This document shows positions 17,365 to 24,963 of a DNA stretch of 64,000 bases, in pieces (the stretch's first letter is position 1; every line of letters begins with the position of its first letter). Location: the NCBI RefSeq assembly GCF_015024225.1, contig NZ_JACJGM010000010.1, forward strand, positions 62,001 to 126,000. The letters are read 5' to 3'. Below the pieces are notes generated by a model. The model was not told the DNA's origin. It did not search any database and was given only the letters and a program-made list of their open reading frames with translations. The position numbers and the translations under genes are program-made. The DNA is from Nocardioides lijunqiniae. GTDB taxonomy: Bacteria > Actinomycetota > Actinomycetes > Propionibacteriales > Nocardioidaceae.

Positions 17365-17556
17365 GAGGTTCTGGGCCTCTCGGCGACGTTCTGGGGCGGC
17401 GCAACGGCCCAGAAGCTCGCCGGTCCCAGCAGATGCTGGTACGGGCCGCGCGCCGACCTGTCGTCGCGTCGCGGACGGGAGGTTCTGGGCATTTCCCCGC
17501 GCTTCCGGGCCAGAATTCCGGCCCAGAACGTCAGGGTTTTCAGCAGATGCTGAAAA
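17365..17556. repeat. Two tandem copies of a 114-bp-spaced intergenic hairpin repeat
   Basis: The 303-base gap between the YCII and diacylglycerol kinase genes contains two degenerate copies offset by exactly 114 bases. Three landmarks keep that offset: GAGGTTCTGGGC (17365, 17479), GCCCAGAA (17407, 17521) and CAGCAGATGCTG (17427, 17541). In each copy TTCTGGGC can pair with GCCCAGAA, and CAGCA-GA-TGCTG is a palindrome. The second palindrome extends to TTTTCAGCAGATGCTGAAAA (17537-17556) and lies just past the diacylglycerol kinase stop, so it may also work as a terminator. No gene is visible here. Confidence 0.7.
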
Positions 17557-17563
17557 ACCTGCC

Positions 17564-18478
17564 TCAGCAGACGACCGCCAGCGCGCCGGGGAGGACCTCG
17601 ACGCAGGCGGGCAGGGCGGAGAGACCGGGGAGGGCGCCGAGGGGCTCGCCGTCACCGCCGACGGGCACGGTTCCGCGGCGACCGTCGGCGGCGACCTCGA
17701 CGCGGCGACCGGTCAGGACGGTGACCTCGGCCAGCGCGACGTGGCGGCCGTCGTAGACCTTCGGGAGGGAGCGCATCAGCGCGAGCCTGCCGGCCGCCTC
17801 GATCACCACCACGTCCAGGAGGCCGTCGTCGACGACCGCGGAGGGCGCGATGTGCATGCCCTTGCCGTAGTAGCCGGAGTTGGCCACGACCACGCAGGCC
17901 GCGGAGTACTCCCGGGTCACGCCGTCGACGCTCACGCGGCAGCGCGCCGGCTGGTACGTCGCCAGCGCGCGGAGCGCCGCGTAGGGGTACTGCAGCGCCG
18001 AGGGCAGCCGGTGCGAGCGGTCCACGATCTCGGCGGCGCACGCGTCGACGCCGGAGTAGACGGACCCGGCGACCCGGCGCGCGGGCGAGCCCGGCAGCGA
18101 GAGCGACAGCAGGTCGACCCGACGCACGACGCCCTCGAGCAGCAGCCTGGCCTGCGCGGCGGGGTCGTCGGGCACGCCGAGCATCCGCGCGAAGTCGTTG
18201 CCGCGGCCCGCGGGCAGCAGGCCGAGGGTGCCGCCGCGCACGGAGACCGCGCCGGCGAGGGAGGAGAGCATGCCGTCGCCGCCCACGGAGACGACGACGT
18301 CGCCGCGCGCGACCGCGGCGTCCACCAGCGCGTCCATGGCCTCGGGTCCGGGCGAGTAGGTGACGTCCACGGTCGCGCCCGCGTGGCGCAGCTGCTGGGC
18401 CACCGGCACGACCGCCTCGGGCGCCGCACCGCCACCGGAGGCGGGGTTGACCAGGAACGAGAAGGACCGGGAGGTCAC
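17564..18478 (-). CDS. Diacylglycerol kinase-family lipid kinase
   Basis: 304 residues of the DagK/YegS group. FLVNPASGGG opens the catalytic domain, VVSVGGDGMLSSLAGAV is the nucleotide-binding GGDG loop, and LLPAGRGNDFARMLG is the second signature. The C-terminal beta-rich domain contains DDGLLDVVVIEA and VPVGGDGEPLG. It should phosphorylate diacylglycerol or a related lipid alcohol at the membrane with ATP. The GTG start overlaps the stop of the AGPS-like gene in a GTGA, so the two are coupled. I recall the same pair in M. tuberculosis as Rv2251-Rv2252, where Rv2252 is a diacylglycerol kinase linked to mannoside lipids. Confidence 0.88.
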   Translation of the reverse strand: MTSRSFSFLVNPASGGGAAPEAVVPVAQQLRHAGATVDVTYSPGPEAMDALVDAAVARGDVVVSVGGDGMLSSLAGAVSVRGGTLGLLPAGRGNDFARMLGVPDDPAAQARLLLEGVVRRVDLLSLSLPGSPARRVAGSVYSGVDACAAEIVDRSHRLPSALQYPYAALRALATYQPARCRVSVDGVTREYSAACVVVANSGYYGKGMHIAPSAVVDDGLLDVVVIEAAGRLALMRSLPKVYDGRHVALAEVTVLTGRRVEVAADGRRGTVPVGGDGEPLGALPGLSALPACVEVLPGALAVVC

Positions 18479-20055
18479 GGGATGAGCACCCCCGGGTTGA
18501 GCACGCCGGTCGGGTCGAGGTCGGCCTTGACCGCGCGCAGCACCGAGGCGCCGAGCGCGCCGATCTCGCGCGTCAGCCACGGCCGGTGGTCGGTGCCGAC
18601 CGCGTGGTGGTGGGTGATCGTCGCGCCGGCCGCGACCATCGCGTCGCTGGCGGCGACCTTCGCCGCGTGCCACTGCGCGAGCGGGTCGTCGCCGAGCTTG
18701 GTCGCCACGGTGAAGTAGAGCGAGCAGCCGGTCTCGTAGACGTGCGAGACGTGGCACAGCACCAGCGCCCCGTCGCTCAGCGTGGTCTCGAGCGCGGTCT
18801 TCACGTCGGCGTAGAGGCGCTCGCGGTTGGACCAGAACGTCGCGGTCTCCAGGGTCTCCACCAGGACTCCGACGTCGAGCAGCGAGTCGCGCAGGTACGG
18901 CGCACCGAAGCGGCCGTGGGCCCAGGCGCGGCCCGGCTCCTCGCCCAGACCCGTCCCGCCGAGCCCCTCCAGCACCGAGGTCACGGCAGCCCGCTTCGCG
19001 GCGTTGACCGCCGGCTCCCCCTCGTAGCCGGTGATCATCAGGCAGCCGCCCGACGAGGCGCCGCCGATCTCGTCGGGGCGGGCGAGGTTGATCGCGGTCT
19101 CGGCCTCGTCGGAGAGGCGGATCACGGTCGGCAGGAGCCCGCTCTGCGCCAGCGTGCGCATCGCGTCGGCCCCGGCCTCGAACGACGGCCAGTGCCAGCC
19201 CTCGTAGACCTTCTCGGCCGGGAGCCGGCGCACCCGCACGGTGACCGAGGTGATCACGCCGAACGCACCCTCCGAGCCGAGCACCAGCTGGCGCAGGTCG
19301 GGCCCGGCGGCGTTGGCCGGGGCCCTGCCCAGCACCAGCTCGCCGCGCGGTGTGGCCACCCGGAGCCCGACGACCAGCGCGTCGAACCGGCCGTAGCCGG
19401 CGCTCGACTGGCCGCTGGAGCGGGTGGCGGCGAACCCGCCGATCGTCGCGTACTCGAACGACTGCGGGTAGTGCCCCAGCGTCAGGCCCTCCTCCGCGAG
19501 CAGCGACTCCGCCTCGGGTCCGCGCAGCCCCGGCTCGAGCACGGCGGTCATGGAGACGTGGTCGACCACCAGCAGCCGCTTCATCCGCACCAGGTCCAGC
19601 GACACCAGGCCGGCGTAGCCCTCACGGCGCGCCACGAGCCCGCCGGTGACCGACGTGCCGCCGCCGAACGGGACCACCGCGAGGTGGTGCTCGACGGCCA
19701 GGGCCAGGACCGCCGCCACCTGCTCGTGCCCGTCGGGGCGGACGACGACGTCGGGGGCGTCGCCCAGGTCGCCGCTGCGGGCGCGCAGGAGGTCGGGGGT
19801 CGACTTGCCGCGGGTGCGCAGCCGCCGGGTCGCGTCGTCGGTGAGCACGTGCTCCTCGCCGACGACGGCGCGCAGGCCGTCCAGCAGGTCCGCCGAGAGC
19901 GCGGCGGTCGGCACGGCGACGGAGGTGGCGGCCGGTCGCTCGTCGATCCCGAAGGCCATCTCGATGAGCCCGCGCGCGGCCTCCGGCAGCGCGGTGGCGG
20001 CCTCGGGGTCGCCCCAGCGCTGGGGATGCATCTCGGACTGCACGAATCGGGTCAT
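18475..20055 (-). CDS. AGPS-like FAD-binding oxidoreductase (alkyl-DHAP synthase family)
   Basis: 526 residues. The PCMH-type FAD domain contains VVPFGGGTSVTGG and SFEYATIGGFAATRSSGQSS, and LGSEGAFGVITSVTVRVRRL leads into the cap domain. Near the C-terminus THHHAVGTDHRPWL has the histidine run that in eukaryotic alkylglycerone-phosphate synthase takes part in the acyl-to-alkyl exchange forming the ether bond. Bacterial members such as Rv2251 are not proven ether-lipid enzymes, and D-2-hydroxyacid dehydrogenases share the fold. Context with glpD and a lipid kinase favours a glycerolipid role. The ATG lies inside the TetR palindrome and the mRNA may be leaderless. Confidence 0.8.
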   Translation of the reverse strand: MTRFVQSEMHPQRWGDPEAATALPEAARGLIEMAFGIDERPAATSVAVPTAALSADLLDGLRAVVGEEHVLTDDATRRLRTRGKSTPDLLRARSGDLGDAPDVVVRPDGHEQVAAVLALAVEHHLAVVPFGGGTSVTGGLVARREGYAGLVSLDLVRMKRLLVVDHVSMTAVLEPGLRGPEAESLLAEEGLTLGHYPQSFEYATIGGFAATRSSGQSSAGYGRFDALVVGLRVATPRGELVLGRAPANAAGPDLRQLVLGSEGAFGVITSVTVRVRRLPAEKVYEGWHWPSFEAGADAMRTLAQSGLLPTVIRLSDEAETAINLARPDEIGGASSGGCLMITGYEGEPAVNAAKRAAVTSVLEGLGGTGLGEEPGRAWAHGRFGAPYLRDSLLDVGVLVETLETATFWSNRERLYADVKTALETTLSDGALVLCHVSHVYETGCSLYFTVATKLGDDPLAQWHAAKVAASDAMVAAGATITHHHAVGTDHRPWLTREIGALGASVLRAVKADLDPTGVLNPGVLIP

Positions 20056-20077
20056 GTGTTACAGTGTGACACATGAC
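20051..20077. promoter_or_regulatory. TetR-type operator spanning both divergent start codons
   Basis: GTCATGTGT, nine bases, ACACATGAC is a perfect inverted repeat centred on 20064. Each arm contains one ATG: the AGPS-like gene's start (20053-20055, minus strand) and the TetR gene's start (20073-20075, plus strand). The 17-base intergenic gap lies wholly inside. On the plus strand TACAGT (20060-20065) sits seven bases before the ATG. Binding would block both promoters at once and, if transcripts are leaderless, also cover the initiation sites. Confidence 0.75.
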
Positions 20078-20669
20078 GTCACTTCGTAACAACCCCTCGG
20101 ACGGACCGAGGGACGCCTACCTGGACGCCGCCCGCGCGTGCATCCTGGACGTCGGCTGGCGGCGCACGACGCTCACCGAGGTCGCCCGTCGGGCCGGCGT
20201 CTCGCGGATGACGATCTACCGCAGCTGGTCGGACATGCAGACCCTCCTGGGCGACCTGATGACCCGGGAGTGGACCGGCGTGGTGCAGACGGCGCTCGCC
20301 GCCCAGGACCCCGCGCAGCCGGCGGTGGCGCGCCTGGTCGACGGGATCGTGGGCACGGTGCGGGTGCTGCGCGACAACGAGCTGTTCGTGCGGATCATCG
20401 AGCTCGACCCCGAGCTGATCCTCCCCTACGTCCTGTCCCGGCGCGGCCGCTCGCAGGACCTGATCCTCGCGCTCACCGACCAGGCGATCCGCGACGCCCA
20501 GGCCGCCGGCGAAGTGCGGGCGGGCAGCTCCGTGGCCATCGCCCGTGGCCTGCTCCTCGCCGCCCACGGCTTCGTGCTGTCCGCGCACACGATGGTCGAC
20601 GACGCCGTCTCCGAGGCCGAGCTGGACGCCGAGCTCACCACCCTGCTGACCCGGACCCTCGTGCCGTGA
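20073..20669 (+). CDS. TetR-family repressor of the G3P/lipid block
   Basis: 198 residues. The N-terminal TetR helix-turn-helix reads ACILDVGWRRTTLTEVARRA followed by GVSRMTIYRSWSDMQTLLGD. The C-terminal ligand domain (about 75-195) is helical. It is divergent from the AGPS-like/lipid kinase pair and overlaps glpD by a GTGA, so it is placed to control both arms, including its own gene, through the palindrome at 20051-20077. The ligand could be a lipid or glycerol phosphate, by inference only. The positional equivalent in M. tuberculosis is, from memory, Rv2250c. Confidence 0.88.
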   Translation: MTSLRNNPSDGPRDAYLDAARACILDVGWRRTTLTEVARRAGVSRMTIYRSWSDMQTLLGDLMTREWTGVVQTALAAQDPAQPAVARLVDGIVGTVRVLRDNELFVRIIELDPELILPYVLSRRGRSQDLILALTDQAIRDAQAAGEVRAGSSVAIARGLLLAAHGFVLSAHTMVDDAVSEAELDAELTTLLTRTLVP

Positions 20670-22234
20670 GCGACCCGGTCGCCACCCGGATCACGCCCGG
20701 CCTCGACGGCGCCCCGACCGACGTCGACCTGGTCGTCATCGGGCTGGGCATCACCGGGGTCGGCGTCGCTCTGGACGCCGTGACCCGCGGCCTGTCGGTG
20801 CTGGCCGTCGATGCCCACGACCTCGCCTTCGGCACCTCGCGGTGGTCCTCGAAGATGGTCCACGGCGGCCTGCGCTACCTCGCCCAGGGCCAGGTCGGCG
20901 TCGCGCGCGAGAGCGCCGTGGAGCGCGGCATCCTCATGGAGGTCACCGCCCCGCACCTGACCCACGCGATGCCGATGGTGGTGCCGCTCAGCTCGTCGGT
21001 CTCACGCGTGCAGGAGCGCCTGACCCACGCGGGCCTGCTCGCGGGCGACGGCCTGCGTCGCAGCGCCGGCACCGACGAGGAGACGCTCCCGCGGCCGCGC
21101 CGGCTCACCACCACCGAGCTGATGGCGATGGCGCCGCCCCTGCGCTCCGCCGGCCTCCGCGGCGGCCTGCTGTCCTGGGACGGCCGGCTCGAGGACGACG
21201 CGCGCCTGGTCACGACGATCGCCCGCACCGCCGCGTCGTACGGCGCGCACGTGCGCACCCGCGCCCGCGTGCTCGGCGCCACCGGCACCTCGGTCGAGCT
21301 GCGCGACGAGCTCAGCGGCGCGACCCACTCGGTCACCGCGCGCGCCGTGGTCAACGCGACCGGCGTCTGGGCCGGCGAGCTGGTCGACGAGGTGAGCCTG
21401 CGGCCCAGCCGCGGCACCCACCTGGTGCTGCGCCAGGAGACGCTGCCCGGCCTCGCGGTGTCGGTCTTCGCGCCGATCCCCGGGTCGACGAGCCGCTTCG
21501 TGCTGGTGCTCCCCCAGCCGGACGGCACGATCTACGTCGGGCTGACCGACGAGGCCGCCGACGGCCCGGTGCCCGACGTGCCGGAGCCGACGGAGCCCGA
21601 GATCGGCTTCCTGCTCGACGTGGTCTCGGCCGCGTTCGAGCGCCAGCTGCGGCGCGAGGACGTCGTCGGCGCGTACGCCGGGCTGCGCCCGCTGCTCGAC
21701 ACTCCCTCCGACGACCCGGACGGGGCCGCCACGACCGCGGACCTGTCGCGGCGCCACGCCGTGCTGACCAGCCGCACGGGCGTCGTCACCGTCGTCGGCG
21801 GCAAGCTCACGACGTACCGGCAGATGGCGCAGGACGCCGTGGACGCGGCCGTCGCCGGCTCGGGGCTGTCCGCCGGCCCGTGTCGCACCCGCGACCTGCC
21901 GATCCTCGGCGCCGCGACCCGCCCGGCGCTGGCGGCCCTCGAGCAGCCCGCGCGGCTCGTGCGCCGCTACGGCACCGACGCCGAGCTGGTGCTCGAGAGC
22001 GCGCGCCGGGTCACGGGCCTCTCCGCCGAGGAGCTCCTCGCGCCGGTCGCCCCGACCGTCCCGGTCACGCTGGCCGAGCTGGTCTTCGGCGTGACCCACG
22101 AGGGCGCCGCCGACGTCGACGACCTCCTCGACCGCCGCACCCGCGTGGGCCTGGTCCCCGCCGACCGGCCCCTCGCCGTACCCGCCGCGGAGCGCGCCCT
22201 CACCCTCGCCGGGCGGCCGGTCCGCCACGGGTAG
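20666..22234 (+). CDS. glpD: Glycerol-3-phosphate dehydrogenase (FAD-dependent, GlpD)
   Basis: 522 residues. The FAD Rossmann motif VVIGLGITGVGVALDAVTRG is followed by DLAFGTSRWSSKMVHGGLRY, the GlpD signature. RGTHLVLRQE and GKLTTYRQMAQDAVD are also typical, and a C-terminal helical cap (about 390-522) completes the family layout. It oxidises sn-glycerol 3-phosphate to dihydroxyacetone phosphate at the membrane, passing electrons to quinone. DHAP is the precursor of acyl- and alkyl-DHAP, which fits the AGPS-like partner across the operator. The GTG start overlaps the TetR stop by four bases. Confidence 0.9.
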   Translation: MSDPVATRITPGLDGAPTDVDLVVIGLGITGVGVALDAVTRGLSVLAVDAHDLAFGTSRWSSKMVHGGLRYLAQGQVGVARESAVERGILMEVTAPHLTHAMPMVVPLSSSVSRVQERLTHAGLLAGDGLRRSAGTDEETLPRPRRLTTTELMAMAPPLRSAGLRGGLLSWDGRLEDDARLVTTIARTAASYGAHVRTRARVLGATGTSVELRDELSGATHSVTARAVVNATGVWAGELVDEVSLRPSRGTHLVLRQETLPGLAVSVFAPIPGSTSRFVLVLPQPDGTIYVGLTDEAADGPVPDVPEPTEPEIGFLLDVVSAAFERQLRREDVVGAYAGLRPLLDTPSDDPDGAATTADLSRRHAVLTSRTGVVTVVGGKLTTYRQMAQDAVDAAVAGSGLSAGPCRTRDLPILGAATRPALAALEQPARLVRRYGTDAELVLESARRVTGLSAEELLAPVAPTVPVTLAELVFGVTHEGAADVDDLLDRRTRVGLVPADRPLAVPAAERALTLAGRPVRHG

Positions 22235-22309
22235 CACGGCACCGATGAGTTCGGGCGTCGACGCCGGTCTCCAGAGGAGGCAGACTGGACGACGCGAGGA
22301 GCAGCACCC

Positions 22310-23341
22310 ATGACGACCACGATGACATCGGGGACCGAGACCGTGACGACCGACGGAGCGAGCACGAGCACCACCGCGGGGACCGGCACGGGCGAGCTCG
22401 CGGACTTCGACGGGCTGACCGAGCGCTACCAGCGCGAGCTGCTGGCCCACTGCTACCGGATGAGCGGCTCGGTGCACGAGGCCGAGGACCTGGTGCAGGA
22501 GACGTTCCTGCGCGCGTGGAAGGCCTCCGCCGACTTCCAGGGCCGCTCCTCGGTCCGCACCTGGCTCTACCGGATCGCCACCAACGTCTGCCTCACCAAC
22601 CTCGAGGGCCGGCCGCGCCGCCCCCTGCCGGCCGGGCTCGGCACGCCCGACCAGATGGCCGGCGACGCGCTGGAGCAGGACCACGAGGTCGCCTGGCTGG
22701 AGCCGGTGCCCGACGCGGCCGTCGTGGTCGCCGAGCGCGACTCCATCCGCCTCGCCTTCGTGGCCGCGCTGCAGCACCTCCCCGCGCGCCAGCGCGCGGT
22801 GCTGATCCTGCGCGACGTCCTGCGCTGGTCGGCGGCCGAGGTCGCCACGGCGCTCGACACCACCACCGCGGCGGTCAACTCCGCCCTCCAGCGCGCGCAC
22901 GCGCAGATGAAGGAGCGCGGGCTCACCGAGGACAGCGTCGAGCCGGCGCTCACCTCCGCCCAGCAGCAGCTCCTCGAGCGCTACGTCGAGGCGTTCTGGC
23001 GCAAGGACGTCGACACGATCGTGCAGCTGCTGACCGCTGAGGCCGTGTGGGAGATGCCGCCGTTCACCGGCTGGTACGTCGGTGCCGCCAACATCGGCGA
23101 CCTCATCGACACGCAGTGCCCCGGCGGCACGCACGACATGCCGATGCTGCCGACCTCGGCCAACGGCCAGCCCGCCTTCGGCCTCTACATGCGGGCCAGG
23201 GACGGCAGCGGCTTCGTGCCGTTCCACCTGCAGGTCCTCGAGCTCGAGGGCGAGCGGGTCAAGCACGTCGGCGCCTTCTTCGACGTCGACTTCACCCGCT
23301 TCGGGCTGCCGGCCCACCTGCCCGCCGACCACACGCCCTGA
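22310..23341 (+). CDS. SigG-like ECF sigma factor with C-terminal SnoaL-like domain
   Basis: 343 residues. A Ser/Thr-rich N-terminus of about 25 residues precedes region 2 (YQRELLAHCYRMSGSVHEAE, then DLVQETFLRAWKASADFQGR and TWLYRIATNVCLTNLEGRPR) and region 4 (LPARQRAVLILRDVLRWSAA). From about 210 a SnoaL/NTF2-like domain (RYVEAFWRKDVDTIVQLLTA, then WEMPPFTGWY) follows. In such factors the C-terminal domain replaces a separate anti-sigma factor as the control element. GAGGAG lies eight bases before the ATG. The stop shares one base with the start of the DinB-type gene. Confidence 0.88.
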   Translation: MTTTMTSGTETVTTDGASTSTTAGTGTGELADFDGLTERYQRELLAHCYRMSGSVHEAEDLVQETFLRAWKASADFQGRSSVRTWLYRIATNVCLTNLEGRPRRPLPAGLGTPDQMAGDALEQDHEVAWLEPVPDAAVVVAERDSIRLAFVAALQHLPARQRAVLILRDVLRWSAAEVATALDTTTAAVNSALQRAHAQMKERGLTEDSVEPALTSAQQQLLERYVEAFWRKDVDTIVQLLTAEAVWEMPPFTGWYVGAANIGDLIDTQCPGGTHDMPMLPTSANGQPAFGLYMRARDGSGFVPFHLQVLELEGERVKHVGAFFDVDFTRFGLPAHLPADHTP

Positions 23342-23949
23342 TGACCGCGCTCGACGCCTCCGTCGAGCTGCTCGACCGGTCGCTGTCCTACACCCGCGTG
23401 GCCCTCGCCTCCGTGTCGGACGCCGACCTGGGGCGGCCGACCCCGTGCACCGGGTGGGACCTCGCCCGGCTGCTCGCGCACATGGAGGACTCGCTGGACG
23501 CCTTCGACGAGGGCGCCTCCGGCCAGGTGCGGCTCGAGCGCAGCGTGCGCGCCGGGGTGCGCGTGCGTGCGCTGCAGGAGAAGGCCTGCCGCCTGCTCGG
23601 CACGTGGAGCGCCGAGCCGCCGACCCGCACCCGCATCGGCCCGCACCTGGTCGACACCTCCGTCCTGGTGCTCGCGGCCGCACTCGAGATCACGGTCCAC
23701 GGCTGGGACGTCGCCTCGTCGCTCGGTCTCTCGCACCCGGTGCCCGACGACCTCGCCGCCCGACTTCTCCCGGCCGCCTCGGCACTGGTCAGCGCCGACG
23801 ACCGCGGCACCCGCTTCGCGCCCGAGCGGCCCCCTCCTAGCACGAGTGGCGACTCCGCGCGGCTGCTTGGCTTCCTCGGCCGGCAGCTGACTGGTCCACC
23901 TCGTCACGATATGCGCAATCGCGACACCGGACCCCGCGCGGCTTCCTAG
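23341..23949 (+). CDS. Mycothiol-dependent maleylpyruvate isomerase-like (DinB fold) protein
   Basis: 202 residues. The N-terminus SLSYTRVALASVSDADLGRP followed by TPCTGWDLARLLAHMEDSLD is the TIGR03083/TIGR03086 four-helix metal-binding pattern, with His in LLAHM. A second metal histidine lies in ALEITVHGWDVASSLG. These enzymes use mycothiol or bind metal in actinobacteria, and the substrate here is unknown. The ATG overlaps the sigma-factor TGA by one base (TGATG), so it belongs to the same operon and is probably controlled by, or acts upstream of, that sigma factor. The TAG stop supplies the -10 of the next gene. Confidence 0.8.
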   Translation: MTALDASVELLDRSLSYTRVALASVSDADLGRPTPCTGWDLARLLAHMEDSLDAFDEGASGQVRLERSVRAGVRVRALQEKACRLLGTWSAEPPTRTRIGPHLVDTSVLVLAAALEITVHGWDVASSLGLSHPVPDDLAARLLPAASALVSADDRGTRFAPERPPPSTSGDSARLLGFLGRQLTGPPRHDMRNRDTGPRAAS

Positions 23950-23952
23950 CCT
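23947..23952 (+). promoter_or_regulatory. -10 element built on the stop codon of the DinB-type gene
   Basis: TAGCCT begins with the TAG stop codon of the upstream gene and ends six bases before ATG 23959. This is the same arrangement as at 7696-7701 and 63819-63824. Confidence 0.5.
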
Positions 23953-23958
23953 GGGGGC

Positions 23959-24957
23959 ATGTCCCCGTCCGAGGCGCTGCCGCCGCCCGCCGCCCACCTC
24001 ACCGACCGGCTCCACACGGCGTCCGCCCTGGTCAGGGCCGGTGCGATCGGCGCGGCGCTGGGCGAGCTCGACGCGCTCGCGGCCGGCTCCGACGCCCTCG
24101 ACGAGACCGGCCGCGCCCGTCTGCTGGCCCTGCGCGTGGAGTGCCGGCTGGCCCGCGGGGACCTGGCCGAGGCCATGCGGCTGGCCGACCAGCTCGCGCC
24201 GTACGTCGAGCGCGCGGGCCTCGCCGCCGGCTTCGCGCACCAGGCCAAGGGGGAGCTGGCGGCCGCCCTCGGCGACGCCGAGCACGCCGTCGACCACCTC
24301 CTGGCCGCCGGGCGCGCGGTCGCCGGGCTGCCCGAGGACCCCGAGCTGCTGACGTGGCGTGCCGGCGCGGCGCTGGGCCTGGTCCTCACGGGCCACCACC
24401 ACGAGGCGGCCGAGCTGGCGACCGAGCAGCACCGCATCGCGGTCGCGCACGGATCGGCGTACGCGATCGCGCAGGCGCTGCGCACGCTGGCGGCCGCCGA
24501 CCCCGGCGGCCACCGGGTCCGGTCGCTGCGCGAGGCGCGCGCCGTGCTGGCCGGCGTCGAGGCCGGACGGCTGGCGGCCCAGGTCGACGCGGATCTCGCC
24601 GGCCTGCTGCTGCTGCGCACCGACCCCGCCGCGCTGCCCGAGGCGGTGCTGCTGCTCCGCGGGGCCGAGCACTACGCCGGGATGGAGGAGCTCTGGCCCC
24701 TGCAGAGCCGGATCCGCCGGCTGCTCGACCGCTGCGGCGAGCCGCCGCACCGGCTGCGGGCCGAGGCGCTCACCGTCCTCACGCCGGCCGAGCTCCGGGT
24801 CGCGGGTCTCGTGGCCGCCGGGCTGACCAACCGCCAGGCGGCCGAGCGCCTGGAGGTCTCGGTGAAGGCCGTCGAGTGGCACCTCTCGCGCACCTACCGC
24901 AAGCTCGGGATCGGCTCGCGCGCCGGGCTCGAGCTCGCGTTCGGCGTCCCCGCCTGA
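23959..24957 (+). CDS. LuxR-family regulator with a helical-repeat N-terminal domain
   Basis: 332 residues. The first 255 are alanine/leucine-rich helical repeats of the TPR/MalT-arm kind (ALRVECRLARGDLAEAMRLA and similar units), with no ATPase motif. The C-terminal GerE-type helix-turn-helix (about 270-330) contains LTPAELRVAGLVAAGLTNRQ followed by AAERLEVSVKAVEWHLSRTY. It looks like a large LuxR ATPase regulator that has lost, or never had, its AAA+ part. The ligand is unknown. It is probably leaderless from TAGCCT at 23947. It converges on the MFS gene with six bases between stops. Confidence 0.8.
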   Translation: MSPSEALPPPAAHLTDRLHTASALVRAGAIGAALGELDALAAGSDALDETGRARLLALRVECRLARGDLAEAMRLADQLAPYVERAGLAAGFAHQAKGELAAALGDAEHAVDHLLAAGRAVAGLPEDPELLTWRAGAALGLVLTGHHHEAAELATEQHRIAVAHGSAYAIAQALRTLAAADPGGHRVRSLREARAVLAGVEAGRLAAQVDADLAGLLLLRTDPAALPEAVLLLRGAEHYAGMEELWPLQSRIRRLLDRCGEPPHRLRAEALTVLTPAELRVAGLVAAGLTNRQAAERLEVSVKAVEWHLSRTYRKLGIGSRAGLELAFGVPA

Positions 24958-24963
24958 GCGTCC

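Noticed and set aside
22254-22265. GGCGTCGACGCC palindrome before the SigG-like gene as an operator
   Set aside because: A twelve-base palindrome of G/C-rich sequence is not rare in this DNA and no second feature supports it.
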